From an uncultured Pelagibacteraceae bacterium (GTDB taxonomy: Bacteria > Pseudomonadota > Alphaproteobacteria > Pelagibacterales > Pelagibacteraceae), in assembly GCA_902616725.1 (NCBI GenBank), contig CACMTZ010000003.1, positions 1 to 64,000 of the forward strand: a DNA stretch of 64,000 nucleotides, given 5' to 3'. Both the position numbers and the translations under genes were made by a program. The notes beneath the pieces were generated by a model. It searched no databases. It saw only the letters and a program-made list of their open reading frames with translations, and was not told where the DNA came from. Shown piece by piece: positions 49,078-57,428 of this stretch. Each line of letters opens with the position of its first letter. Within the stretch, counting starts at the first letter, position 1.

Positions 49078-49794
49078 ATGATCAAAAAGACTTTAAATCA
49101 AAATGCTAAATATGCTCAAGAATTCATGAAAACAGTTGAAACTGATTTTGTTTTTAGCGATAAACCAATCAATAGATTTAAAGTCAATTTAACTGAAAAT
49201 AAAAACACCTCAATAAATAAAAAAAAATTGCTAAATGATCTTAAAACAAAGATTAATTCAATTGAGAATTGTAATTTAAAAAATAATTCTAAGAATTTGG
49301 TCCTGGGCGAAGGTAACATTAATGCTGATGTGATGTTAATTGGAGAGACTCCAGGCGAAATAGAGGATGAAACTGGTTTATGCTTTCAAGGAGAAGTGGG
49401 CAATCTCTTGAACAAAATGTTACTAGCAATCAATATAAAAAGAGAAAATATTTACACTACCTACTCAATTAATTTCAGACCACCAAAAGATAGAAAACCC
49501 ACTGCTCAGGAGATAAAGCGTTATGCAATATTTTTAAAAGAACACATTGCAATAATAGATCCAAAAATTTTAATTTTAATGGGCAGCACAGCAATGGAGG
49601 CAATTACTGGATTAAGTAAAATATCTAATGAAAGAGGTAATTGGAAAGAAATAATTTTAAAGAACAAAACTATTCCTATCATGATTTCTTTTAGCCCCTC
49701 CTATCTAATTAGATTTCCAGAAAATAAAAAATTTTCATGGGAAGATCTAAAAAAAATTAAACAAAAAATTCAAGATTTAAATATTAGGATTTAA
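49078..49794 (+). CDS. Uracil-DNA glycosylase, family 4-like
   Basis: This enzyme removes uracil from DNA in base-excision repair. The 238-residue product has the UDG motif LIGETPGEIEDETGLCFQG (about 85-103), INFRPPKDRKPTAQEI (about 129-144) and the C-terminal SFSPSYLIRFPENKKFSWEDL (start about 206; the canonical H-P-S-A is S-F-S-P-S-Y here). Most cysteine ligands of the iron-sulfur cluster of thermophilic family 4 enzymes are absent. rnhB follows with an ATGA overlap. Confidence 0.85.
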   Translation: MIKKTLNQNAKYAQEFMKTVETDFVFSDKPINRFKVNLTENKNTSINKKKLLNDLKTKINSIENCNLKNNSKNLVLGEGNINADVMLIGETPGEIEDETGLCFQGEVGNLLNKMLLAINIKRENIYTTYSINFRPPKDRKPTAQEIKRYAIFLKEHIAIIDPKILILMGSTAMEAITGLSKISNERGNWKEIILKNKTIPIMISFSPSYLIRFPENKKFSWEDLKKIKQKIQDLNIRI

Positions 49795-50354
49795 TGAAAA
49801 CTATTGCTGGAGTTGATGAAGTTGGCAGGGGTAGCTTAATTGGACCTGTTTATGCAGCAGCCGTAATATTGAACAAGACCATCAATAAGAAGTTATTGAA
49901 AGACTCAAAAAGTTTAAAAAAAAATAAACGAGAATTTTTAGCTAAATACATTAAAAAAAACTCTATTTGGGCTACAGGTAAAGCTTCTGTCTCAGAAATT
50001 GAAAAAATAAATATTCTTCATGCAAGTCTATTGGCTATGGAAAGAGCAATTAAAAAACTCAAAAAAAAACCAAAACTAATTTTGGTCGATGGAAATAAAA
50101 CACCAAATTTAAAAAATTATAAACTTCAATCAGTCATTAAAGGTGATCAAAAAATACCATCTATTTCTGCAGCATCAATCATAGCAAAAGTTACACGTGA
50201 TAAAATGATCTCTAAATTAAGTAAGAAATTTAAAAATTATTACTGGAGTAAAAATTATGGATATGGAACTAAACAACATCTTAAAGCTATAAAAAAATTT
50301 GGGATTACTTCTCACCATAGAAAAACCTTTTCACCGATCAGCAAGTTAAAATAG
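49794..50354 (+). CDS. rnhB: Ribonuclease HII
   Basis: RNase HII cleaves RNA in RNA-DNA hybrids and single ribonucleotides in DNA. The 186-residue product has the catalytic GVDEVGRGSLIGPV (about 5-18), the second Asp in LILVDGNKTPN (about 94), SISAASIIAKVTRDKMI (about 122-138) and the end GYGTKQHLKAIKKFGITSHHR (about 159-179, in two motifs). It is coupled to the UDG gene: both repair non-canonical nucleotides. Confidence 0.96.
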   Translation: MKTIAGVDEVGRGSLIGPVYAAAVILNKTINKKLLKDSKSLKKNKREFLAKYIKKNSIWATGKASVSEIEKINILHASLLAMERAIKKLKKKPKLILVDGNKTPNLKNYKLQSVIKGDQKIPSISAASIIAKVTRDKMISKLSKKFKNYYWSKNYGYGTKQHLKAIKKFGITSHHRKTFSPISKLK

Positions 50355-50369
50355 GTTTCACGTAGAAAC
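50355..50369. promoter_or_regulatory. Near-palindrome resembling a parS half-pair
   Basis: GTTTCACGTAGAAAC resembles the ParB-binding parS core GTTTCACGTGAAAC, but with an extra base in the centre (ACGTAG in place of ACGTG). It lies directly after the rnhB stop, in the gap before ccrM. It may be a degenerate parS, a short hairpin, or chance. Confidence 0.3.
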
Positions 50370-50431
50370 ACCAGATGTAGTTGTTGTGAACCACCATCAT
50401 ACAAATGGAATCCAAATAATTCAATCCTAGG

Positions 50432-50460
50432 TTGACCCAAGAATCTTTTTGGAGTCTAAT
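50432..50460 (+). promoter_or_regulatory. ccrM promoter containing GANTC sites
   Basis: TTGACC (50432-50437), a spacer of exactly 17 bp and TCTAAT (50455-50460) form a good sigma-70 promoter. GAATC (50441-50445) lies in the spacer and GAGTC (50452-50456) overlaps the -10; a third site, GAATC, is at 50408-50412. The predicted transcript start is only a few bases before ATG 50474. Methylation of these sites by CcrM would make a direct feedback loop. Confidence 0.6.
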
Positions 50461-50473
50461 TTATTTTTATAAA

Positions 50474-51544
50474 ATGAATTTGGACTTTAAAAATAAATTA
50501 ATAAATGGAGATAGTTTAAGGGAACTTAAAAAAATCCCTAGTGAGACTTTTGATTTAATTTTTGCTGACCCTCCTTACAACTTACAATTAAGAAATGAGC
50601 TTATAAGACCCGATAGTTCTAAGGTAAATGCAGTCAATGATAAATGGGATCAATTTGAAAATTTTAAAAAGTATGATGAATTTACCTACTCGTGGTTAAC
50701 AGAATGTAAAAGAATTTTGAAAAAAAATGGTTCTATTTGGGTGATTGGCAGTTACCATAACATTTTTAGAGTTGGCACCGCTATTCAAAATTTAGGTTTT
50801 TGGATTTTAAATGATGTCATCTGGAATAAAAAAAATCCTATGCCAAATTTCAGAGGGACACGTTTTACTAATGCACATGAAACGTTGATTTGGGCATCAA
50901 AATCAGAAAAATCAAAATACACTTTTAATTATCAATCTTTAAAATGTTTAAATGATGATCTTCAAATGAGATCGAACTGGGAGTTGCCGATTTGTAATGG
51001 TTCTGAAAGACTTAAAAAGAATGGTAAAAAAGTGCATTCTACTCAAAAACCTGAGGCTCTACTTCACAGAATTTTATTAGCAACCTCAAATAAAAATGAT
51101 TTAGTTTTAGATCCTTTTTTAGGATCAGGAACAACAGCAGCGGTTGCAAAAAAATTGGGTAGAAATTATTACGGAATTGAAAAAGAAAAAACCTATCATA
51201 AGGCAGCTGAACAACGACTAAAAAATACAAAACCTATAGAAGATGATTATTTAGATACTTTGCAAAATGGTAGATCTAAGCCAAGAGTACCTTTTGGGTC
51301 ATTGGTTGAATTAGGAATAATTAAGCCAGGCACTACTATTTTTGATAATAAAAAGAAAATCAGTGCAAAAATTATGGCTGATGGAAGTATAAAACATGCC
51401 AAAAAAGAGGGCTCTATTCACAAGGTAGCTGCATCAATATTGGGAGCAGAAAGTTGTAATGGATGGACTTATTGGCATTATAATCTTAATGGGCAAATAG
51501 TGCCTATAGATAATTTAAGACAAAGATTAATTTCAAAAAATTAA
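50474..51544 (+). CDS. ccrM: Cell-cycle DNA (adenine-N6) methyltransferase CcrM, GANTC-specific
   Basis: CcrM methylates adenine in GANTC after replication and times cell-cycle transcription in alphaproteobacteria. The start chosen is ATG 50474 (MNLDFKNKLINGD), downstream of the predicted promoter; the reading from 50432 would start inside that promoter. The 356-residue product has the catalytic DPPYNLQLRNELIRPDSS (start about 32), the TRD region, HSTQKPEALLHRIL (about 183), the SAM motif DPFLGSGTTAAVAKKLGR (about 201-218) and the CcrM-type C-terminal domain (PFGSLVELGIIKPG, about 264) that recognises DNA. The last 4 bp overlap the convergent FAD gene. Confidence 0.95.
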   Translation: MNLDFKNKLINGDSLRELKKIPSETFDLIFADPPYNLQLRNELIRPDSSKVNAVNDKWDQFENFKKYDEFTYSWLTECKRILKKNGSIWVIGSYHNIFRVGTAIQNLGFWILNDVIWNKKNPMPNFRGTRFTNAHETLIWASKSEKSKYTFNYQSLKCLNDDLQMRSNWELPICNGSERLKKNGKKVHSTQKPEALLHRILLATSNKNDLVLDPFLGSGTTAAVAKKLGRNYYGIEKEKTYHKAAEQRLKNTKPIEDDYLDTLQNGRSKPRVPFGSLVELGIIKPGTTIFDNKKKISAKIMADGSIKHAKKEGSIHKVAASILGAESCNGWTYWHYNLNGQIVPIDNLRQRLISKN

Positions 51545-52683
51545 TTATCATAAATTTTACCTAAATAAGAATCTAAAAACTTTTTGTTTTTAATAAATTT
51601 TTTCAAAAAAATATTTCTAAAAAAAACAGCCACAGGATTAGACAAATGAAATGCGAATTGATTTAGTTTAGATCTTTTATTAACCATTTTAGTTTTATTA
51701 ACTCTATTCTTAAAGAAATCCCCTTCTAAGTTATTTTCAATACTTTTAAATAATTCATAAGCACCCTCTATGGATTGAGATGCCCCTTGAGCAAATGAAG
51801 GTGGAAAAGCAAAAAAAGCATCACCTATAAAATTAATGTTATCATTATTTGTTTTAAAAAAGTCCTTGCTAACAAATACTGGGAATATTTTTAATTCCTG
51901 AATTTTATCAAAAAATTCTTTATTTTCTTTTGGAACCTTTTCTAAAACTTTTCTTATGAAGGAATTTTCTTTGAATAAAGAATAATTTTTTTGTTGTTCT
52001 AAAGTAAGTTCATACTTCATAATTGCTATAAAATTTAAGTCTCCATTTTGATTTACCGGATAAATTACCTGATGAAAATCAGAGCCTAAAAATAATGAAA
52101 TATTTTCATTATCGATTTCAGAAAAATTTGTTATCTTTCCTCTGATGGCTAGTGTGTTGTTGTATTTTGGTTGACTTTTATTGTTGGAAATCAAACTTCT
52201 ACTTTTTGAAAAAACTCCATCTGAAATGATTAAATAATCACATTCAAAAATTTCATTGTTCTCAAAAGTAAGTTGAATTTTCTGATTTTCTTTATTTATA
52301 CTCGAGATATTATGATTAAATTTAATTAAATTTTCTATATCCTTTTTCAAAAAATTTATTAAATCAGATCTTTTCAAAGTAGTGTACTGACAATTCTCTG
52401 AATTAAAATCAGAGATATTCAAATCACATATCTTTTTGAAGTTTTTAGATGAAAAAAAAATAATCTTTTTTGGATTAAACTTTCTTGCATTTTCAAATTT
52501 ATTAAATTCAATTTCATTTAAAAGCTTCACACTATTAACGGATAATTGAATTCCATAACCTTCCTCAAGATTAATCGAATTACTTTTCTCATAAATTGCC
52601 ACTTGATAATCTGAGTTTTTCTTGAACAAATTAGAAATAAATAATCCTGAAATACCAGCTCCGATAATGGCAATTTTTTTCAT
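51541..52683 (-). CDS. FAD-dependent monooxygenase (UbiH-like fold)
   Basis: The 380-residue product has the Rossmann start IIGAGISGLFISNLF (about 5-19), the middle DG-type motif YLIISDGVFSKSRSLI (about 149) and the second FAD motif INFIGDAFFAFPPSFAQGAS (about 274-293; G-D-A-x-H-x3-P-x2-G-Q-G-like but with F for H). It belongs to the aromatic hydroxylase/UbiH-like group; ubiquinone ring hydroxylation is possible, but the substrate is not evident. It overlaps the end of mutY by 4 bp. Confidence 0.82.
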   Translation of the reverse strand: MKKIAIIGAGISGLFISNLFKKNSDYQVAIYEKSNSINLEEGYGIQLSVNSVKLLNEIEFNKFENARKFNPKKIIFFSSKNFKKICDLNISDFNSENCQYTTLKRSDLINFLKKDIENLIKFNHNISSINKENQKIQLTFENNEIFECDYLIISDGVFSKSRSLISNNKSQPKYNNTLAIRGKITNFSEIDNENISLFLGSDFHQVIYPVNQNGDLNFIAIMKYELTLEQQKNYSLFKENSFIRKVLEKVPKENKEFFDKIQELKIFPVFVSKDFFKTNNDNINFIGDAFFAFPPSFAQGASQSIEGAYELFKSIENNLEGDFFKNRVNKTKMVNKRSKLNQFAFHLSNPVAVFFRNIFLKKFIKNKKFLDSYLGKIYDN

Positions 52684-53663
52684 AAGTTGCTCTCTAAATA
52701 CTTAACAACTTTTTTTGTAAATGTTGGCAACATAGAATTACCAATTTTTTTTTGATCAACCCAATAAGAAGAGGATATTTCTCTAACAATTTTTGGATAT
52801 TGAATTTTGATATTCATATTCATGTTGGACATTTTAAAATTTATCGTTTTATTAAATTTTTTGGGTTTAGATAATTCCTGCATTGGAAATATTCTTAAGT
52901 TTTTGAGAAATTTAAATTTTGTATTTTTAACCAACAGATATTTTTTATCTTTTTTATAAACATTTAAAATAAAATACTTATCTATATTTTTTTTACTTTT
53001 CTTTACAAGTTTGAAATCTTTTTTACGAAATGATTCACATTTTTTTGAGATTGGACATTTTAAACAGTTGGGATTTGTAGGTTTACAAATCAAAGCCCCT
53101 AACTCCATTAAAGCCTGCGCATAATCGCTAGACCTCGGGGATGTTCCTAATATTGATTTTTTTTTGTGGAGATTTTCCTTGGTAATTTCTTTTTCTTTTT
53201 TAAGAAAAAGATATCTTTTTAAAACTCTCTCAACATTTCCATCTAGCGGTATAAAAGACTTATTAAATGCAATCGCCAAAATTGCACTTGCGGTATAATT
53301 TCCAATTCCTGGTAAAGAAATTAAATCATCAAAAGTATCTGGCAATTTTCCTTGAAAATTTTTTTTAACAATTTGAGCAGTTTTTCTTAAATTTTTTACT
53401 CTAGAATAATATCCAAGACCTTCCCAGAGTTTATATAGTTTTTTGTCACTAGTTTTGGCAAGTGAACTGAGATTTGGAATGTTTTTAATGAAGCGATTAA
53501 AATAAGGAATAACTGTTGCAACCTGAGTTTGTTGTAACATAAATTCACTTACTAATGTAAAATATTGCTTTTTAGTGGATGAAACATTTTTTCGCCATGG
53601 TAATGATCTTTTATTTAAATCGTACCAATTAAGAATTTTTTTTGTTACAAATTGATCTTTCAT
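52680..53663 (-). CDS. mutY: A/G-specific adenine glycosylase MutY
   Basis: MutY removes adenine paired with 8-oxoguanine. The start chosen is ATG 53663 (MKDQFVTKKILNWYD), giving 327 residues; a TTG at 53708 would extend it into the divergent gene. Visible are RSLPWRKN (about 19), MLQQTQVATVIPYFNRF (about 42-58, with catalytic Glu region altered to FMLQQTQV), the helix-hairpin-helix LPGIGNYTASAILAIAF (about 113) with catalytic Asp in PLDGNVERVLKR, and the Fe-S ligands C-x6-C-x2-C-x5-C (ICKPTNPNCLKCPISKKC, about 191-208). The C-terminal NUDIX-like domain is present. Confidence 0.95.
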   Translation of the reverse strand: MKDQFVTKKILNWYDLNKRSLPWRKNVSSTKKQYFTLVSEFMLQQTQVATVIPYFNRFIKNIPNLSSLAKTSDKKLYKLWEGLGYYSRVKNLRKTAQIVKKNFQGKLPDTFDDLISLPGIGNYTASAILAIAFNKSFIPLDGNVERVLKRYLFLKKEKEITKENLHKKKSILGTSPRSSDYAQALMELGALICKPTNPNCLKCPISKKCESFRKKDFKLVKKSKKNIDKYFILNVYKKDKKYLLVKNTKFKFLKNLRIFPMQELSKPKKFNKTINFKMSNMNMNIKIQYPKIVREISSSYWVDQKKIGNSMLPTFTKKVVKYLESNL

Positions 53664-54152
53664 ATGCAATATAAAAAATATATTAAGCAGAGAACTGGTA
53701 GCATTCAAGGATTAAGGTCTTTCAATGACACTTTGCCAAAAAATATTAAAAAGTTTATTAATAAAAGAGGTCATATTTATTCCGAAACACTCAATAATTG
53801 GAAATTCATTGCTGGTGAAAAATTATTTAAGGTTTGTTATCCAAAATCTTTTAAGAATACTAACAAGTTCAGTGTAAGCACGCTCTTAATAATGGTGCAA
53901 AGAGGTCATGAAGTTGAGTTAGAATATTCAAAAAAAGAAATTATGGATAGAATGAATGCTTTTTTTAAAGATGAAGTTGTAAAACGGATTAAATTTACAA
54001 GTTTTAACGATGAAAATACAATAGATAATCAGAAGATAATTCAGAATAAACCTGTGACAAACAATAAATATAAAAATAAACTTAATGATGTTAAAAATGA
54101 AGAAATCAAAAATTCTTTAATTGAATTGACTAAAGTTTTTAAAGAAAAATGA
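53664..54152 (+). CDS. DciA-like (DUF721) replication helicase loader candidate
   Basis: The 162-residue product has the DUF721/DciA core at about 35-95: LNNWKFIAGEKLFKVCYPKSF (start about 35), then hydrophobic LIMVQRGHEVELEYSKKEI. DciA loads the replicative helicase DnaB in many bacteria lacking DnaC. The ATG (53664) abuts the mutY ATG back to back (CATATG). A TTG at 53652 is an alternative. The end overlaps the next gene by 4 bp (ATGA). Confidence 0.78.
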   Translation: MQYKKYIKQRTGSIQGLRSFNDTLPKNIKKFINKRGHIYSETLNNWKFIAGEKLFKVCYPKSFKNTNKFSVSTLLIMVQRGHEVELEYSKKEIMDRMNAFFKDEVVKRIKFTSFNDENTIDNQKIIQNKPVTNNKYKNKLNDVKNEEIKNSLIELTKVFKEK

Positions 54153-54724
54153 ATAAATTACTTCTATTTTTAATATTAATTTTTGGATTAAGCACTAGTG
54201 CTAACGCAGAAATAAAGAGAATAGTTTCAGGAAATCAAAATGCAAAGATTACAATAATTGCCTACGAGTCTCTAACATGTAGTCATTGTGCAAATTTTCA
54301 TAAAGATGTTTACCCCTCTCTTAAAAAAGATTTCATAGATACAGGACTAGTAAAAATAGAATTTCGACACTTTCCTTTAGATATTGCTGCTTTAAATGCT
54401 TCTAAAATTTCTTTGTGTAAACAAGATCAAAGCTTAGAAATTTTGGAAAAACTTTACTCTAATCAGCAAGCTTGGATAAAAGGTAAGGGAATAGAAGAGG
54501 TAAATAATAATTTGAAAGAATTTCTAAAAAACGCTGGGTTTGATATTGATTTTGAAAAATGTATTAGCAACAAAGAAATAGAGGACTATGTTTTAAATGA
54601 TCGAATCGAGGGGACAAAAAATTTTAAAGTTAATTCTACTCCTACGATAATAATTAATAACGAAAAGTTCGAAAAATCTCTTAATTATAAAAATTTAAAA
54701 AAAACTTTGGAAAAGCTGATATAA
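54149..54724 (+). CDS. DsbA-like thiol:disulfide oxidoreductase, exported
   Basis: This 191-residue periplasmic thioredoxin-fold protein has a signal peptide (about 1-20, ending N-A-E), strand KITIIAYESLTCSHCANFHK (about 30-49) with the C-S-H-C active site, and the cis-proline loop NSTPTIIINNEKF (about 162-174). It resembles DsbA/DsbG-type proteins of alphaproteobacteria (thioredoxin_4 family). It lies between dciA and smc, an arrangement common in alphaproteobacteria. Confidence 0.9.
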   Translation: MNKLLLFLILIFGLSTSANAEIKRIVSGNQNAKITIIAYESLTCSHCANFHKDVYPSLKKDFIDTGLVKIEFRHFPLDIAALNASKISLCKQDQSLEILEKLYSNQQAWIKGKGIEEVNNNLKEFLKNAGFDIDFEKCISNKEIEDYVLNDRIEGTKNFKVNSTPTIIINNEKFEKSLNYKNLKKTLEKLI

Positions 54725-54732
54725 GTTAATTC

Positions 54733-57129
54733 ATGGAGTTTAAAAAAATCCAACTCAATGGATTTAAGTCATTTGCAGATAAAACTAATTTCTTAATTGA
54801 AAATGGTTTAACAGGTATTGTTGGCCCAAATGGTTGCGGAAAATCAAATATAGTTGAGTCATTAAGATGGGTAATGGGTGAAACATCTGCAAAAAGCATG
54901 CGAGGATCGGGCATGGAAGATGTCATATTTTCAGGAACATCTAATAAACCCTCTAAAAATATTGCTGAAGTTTCAGTAACAGTTGCCAATGAAAATAATG
55001 AGGGTCCAGTGCAATTTAGAGAGTTAGATGAAATAAATGTTAGAAGAAAAATAGAAAAAGATAAAGGTTCGAAGTTTTATATCAATGATAAAGAAGTTAG
55101 AGCAAGGGATGCTCAAATGTTTTTCGCAGATTTATCAACTGGAGCTCACTCTCCATCAATGATTAGTCAGGGCAGAATTGGTGCCCTTGTTACTGCAAAA
55201 CCTACTGATAGAAGAGCAATTTTAGAGGAAGCTGCAGGAATTTCTGGGTTACATGTTAGAAGACATGAAGCTGAACTAAGGTTGAGCGCTGCAGAAAATA
55301 ATCTAAAGAGAGCTGATGAATTAAGAAGGCAACAGGAAAGGCAACTAGCAAATTTACAAAAACAGGCTGAAGAGGCGACAAAATACAAAAATATTTCTGA
55401 TGAAATAAAAAAAATTGAAGCAGGACTATATTATCTTAAATTACTAGAGATCGATAAAGAAATTAAAATAGAAAATGAAATTAATACAGAAGCAGAAACT
55501 GAAGTCAGTGGTTTTAATAATAAAATTAACGAATTAGAGAAACTGATTAAAACTGAGGTTGATAAAATAACTCCTCTACGAGAAAAAAATATTGAAAATT
55601 TATCGAAGATACAAAGGCTAAACTTAGAACTAAAAAGTCTAGATGAGGAAAATAATAGAATTCAAGACGAGATAGAAAACGTAAAAAAATCTCTACAAAC
55701 AATAGATGATGATATTAGTAGGGAAAGAGGGATAGTGATTGATGCAAACTCAAATGAAAAAAGACTGAAAGAAGAAAAAAATGAGCTTATTGAAATCGAC
55801 TCAAAATATTATCAAACTGAGAAACAATCGAATGAAGATTTGGAAAATAGTAAGAATAAATTAAAATCAGAAATTGATAAAATTAAACAATTAATTAATT
55901 CACAAAAAAATGATGATGCAATTAAATCACTAGATGATTGCCAATTTGTCATCGAAGAATATGCAGATAGTTATAGTAAAAATCAAAACATCAAAAGAGA
56001 GTCTGTCAAAAGAAATGAGAGAATTGCAATAATTGATAAAGAGATAGAGAGCTGGAAAAATCTTTTATCTAATTCAGAAAAAATGGTAGCAGAATTAAGT
56101 GAAAGAAAAAATAAACTTAATGTGCAAAGAGATAAACTTGATAATCAACCAAAATTTCAGGCTGAAAAAAAAGGGCAAATTTCAGAAAATTTAAGAATTT
56201 CTGAAAATGAAAAAAATGAGAATGAGGAAATTATCAATACCACAGATGAAAAAATTGACACTCTTAGAAATCAACTAAACGTGATACAAGAACAATCTAT
56301 TCAGATAAGAGAACGAAAAGCAAGTTCAGGGGCAACAATTGAAGGACTAAAAAAAAGAAAAAATGATTTAGTTGATAGAATTATTTCTGAGCTAAATCTT
56401 ACGGAAGAAAACATTTTAGAAAATTCAAATTTATTTGGTGTCGAAGAACTGCCCGATGCTGTCAATCAAGAAGACTTATTAGATAAAAAAAAACAAGAGA
56501 GAGAAAAATTAGGCTCGGTTAACCTAAAGGCCGATGAAGAGACAGTAAAGTATGAAACAGAAATCAAAAAAATGGAACAAGATAGAGCAGACTTAGTTAC
56601 AGCAATTATAAAACTTAAAGATAGTATTAATGAATTAAATCAAAAAGGAAGGGAAAGACTCATTGAGGCATTTGATAAGGTAAATAGAAAATTTAATGAG
56701 GTATATACAAAATTATTTAATGGTGGAAATGCTAAGCTTGAATTGGTTGACTCAGATGACCCTTTAGAAGCTGGTTTGGAGATGTTAGTCAGTCCTCCTG
56801 GAAAAAGACTCCAGTCGATAACTTTATTGTCAGGTGGTGAGCAGGCTTTGACTGCACTATCTTTAATTTTTGCAGTTTTTTTAACTAATCCCTCGCCTAT
56901 ATGTGTTTTGGACGAGGTTGATGCACCTTTAGATGATGCCAACGTAACAAGATTTTGTGGCTTGCTTGAAGAACTAATTAAAATTACAAATACCAAATTC
57001 ATCATTGTTACTCACCATGCTTTGACAATGTCAAAAATGAATAGACTTTATGGTGTCACCATGCCTGAAAAAGGAATAAGTCAACTTGTAGCTGTTGATT
57101 TACAAAAAGCAGAAAGCATGGTCGCTTAA
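54733..57129 (+). CDS. smc: Short SMC-type chromosome segregation ATPase without a visible hinge
   Basis: SMC proteins fold and segregate the chromosome. The N-terminal head (about 1-170) has IQLNGFKSFADK, Walker A GPNGCGKSNIVESLRWVMGE and SQGRIG. The C-terminal head (about 640-798) has the signature LSGGEQALTA (about 698) and Walker B CVLDEVDAPLDDAN (about 721). Between them lie about 470 residues that all look like charged coiled coil. The roughly 150-residue hinge domain with its Gly-rich motifs is not seen, and total length is 798 rather than about 1,150. The reading frame is continuous, so this is not a frameshift. The upstream DsbA-like gene fits the normal alphaproteobacterial context. 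Confidence 0.9.
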   Translation: MEFKKIQLNGFKSFADKTNFLIENGLTGIVGPNGCGKSNIVESLRWVMGETSAKSMRGSGMEDVIFSGTSNKPSKNIAEVSVTVANENNEGPVQFRELDEINVRRKIEKDKGSKFYINDKEVRARDAQMFFADLSTGAHSPSMISQGRIGALVTAKPTDRRAILEEAAGISGLHVRRHEAELRLSAAENNLKRADELRRQQERQLANLQKQAEEATKYKNISDEIKKIEAGLYYLKLLEIDKEIKIENEINTEAETEVSGFNNKINELEKLIKTEVDKITPLREKNIENLSKIQRLNLELKSLDEENNRIQDEIENVKKSLQTIDDDISRERGIVIDANSNEKRLKEEKNELIEIDSKYYQTEKQSNEDLENSKNKLKSEIDKIKQLINSQKNDDAIKSLDDCQFVIEEYADSYSKNQNIKRESVKRNERIAIIDKEIESWKNLLSNSEKMVAELSERKNKLNVQRDKLDNQPKFQAEKKGQISENLRISENEKNENEEIINTTDEKIDTLRNQLNVIQEQSIQIRERKASSGATIEGLKKRKNDLVDRIISELNLTEENILENSNLFGVEELPDAVNQEDLLDKKKQEREKLGSVNLKADEETVKYETEIKKMEQDRADLVTAIIKLKDSINELNQKGRERLIEAFDKVNRKFNEVYTKLFNGGNAKLELVDSDDPLEAGLEMLVSPPGKRLQSITLLSGGEQALTALSLIFAVFLTNPSPICVLDEVDAPLDDANVTRFCGLLEELIKITNTKFIIVTHHALTMSKMNRLYGVTMPEKGISQLVAVDLQKAESMVA

Positions 57130-57142
57130 GTAATTAATTAAA

Positions 57143-57418
57143 ATGTCCAAAGATCCATTCAAAACTCGCTTAGAGATTGCAAAGAAAAAGGTTTCAAAAA
57201 GAGATCTAGAAAATAAAAAAGATAATCAATCTCCAATTGGCACTGCTTTTAAGCTAAGTACTGAGCTAGTTTCAGCAGTCGCCGTAGGGACAATTATTGG
57301 GTTTCTTTTGGACAAGACCTTTGGTACTAAACCCTGGTTAATTTTAATATTTTTTTTTGTAGGGGTAGTTGCAGGGATAATTAATGTAATTAAATCCGCA
57401 AAAAAAATGCAAAAATAG
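57143..57418 (+). CDS. atpI: ATP synthase-associated protein AtpI
   Basis: AtpI assists assembly of the c-ring and possibly Mg transport. The 91-residue protein has a basic N-terminus and two membrane segments (about 40-57 and 62-82) with GTIIGFLLDKTFGTKPWLI between (about 49-67), typical of the AtpI/F0F1-ATPase gene 1 family. It opens the F0 operon, 10 bp before atpB. Confidence 0.88.
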   Translation: MSKDPFKTRLEIAKKKVSKRDLENKKDNQSPIGTAFKLSTELVSAVAVGTIIGFLLDKTFGTKPWLILIFFFVGVVAGIINVIKSAKKMQK

Positions 57419-57428
57419 ATAAGGATTT

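Noticed and set aside
49078..49794. Loss of iron-sulfur cysteines in the uracil-DNA glycosylase as a novelty
   Set aside because: Mesophilic alphaproteobacterial relatives are known to vary at these positions, so it is noted in the annotation but not claimed as unusual.
54726..57005. Minus-strand open frames opposite smc
   Set aside because: They are shadows of the conserved ATPase head-coding regions.
54733..57129. Frameshifted or truncated smc pseudogene
   Set aside because: The reading frame is uninterrupted, both ATPase half-sites are complete, and the neighbours are spaced normally.
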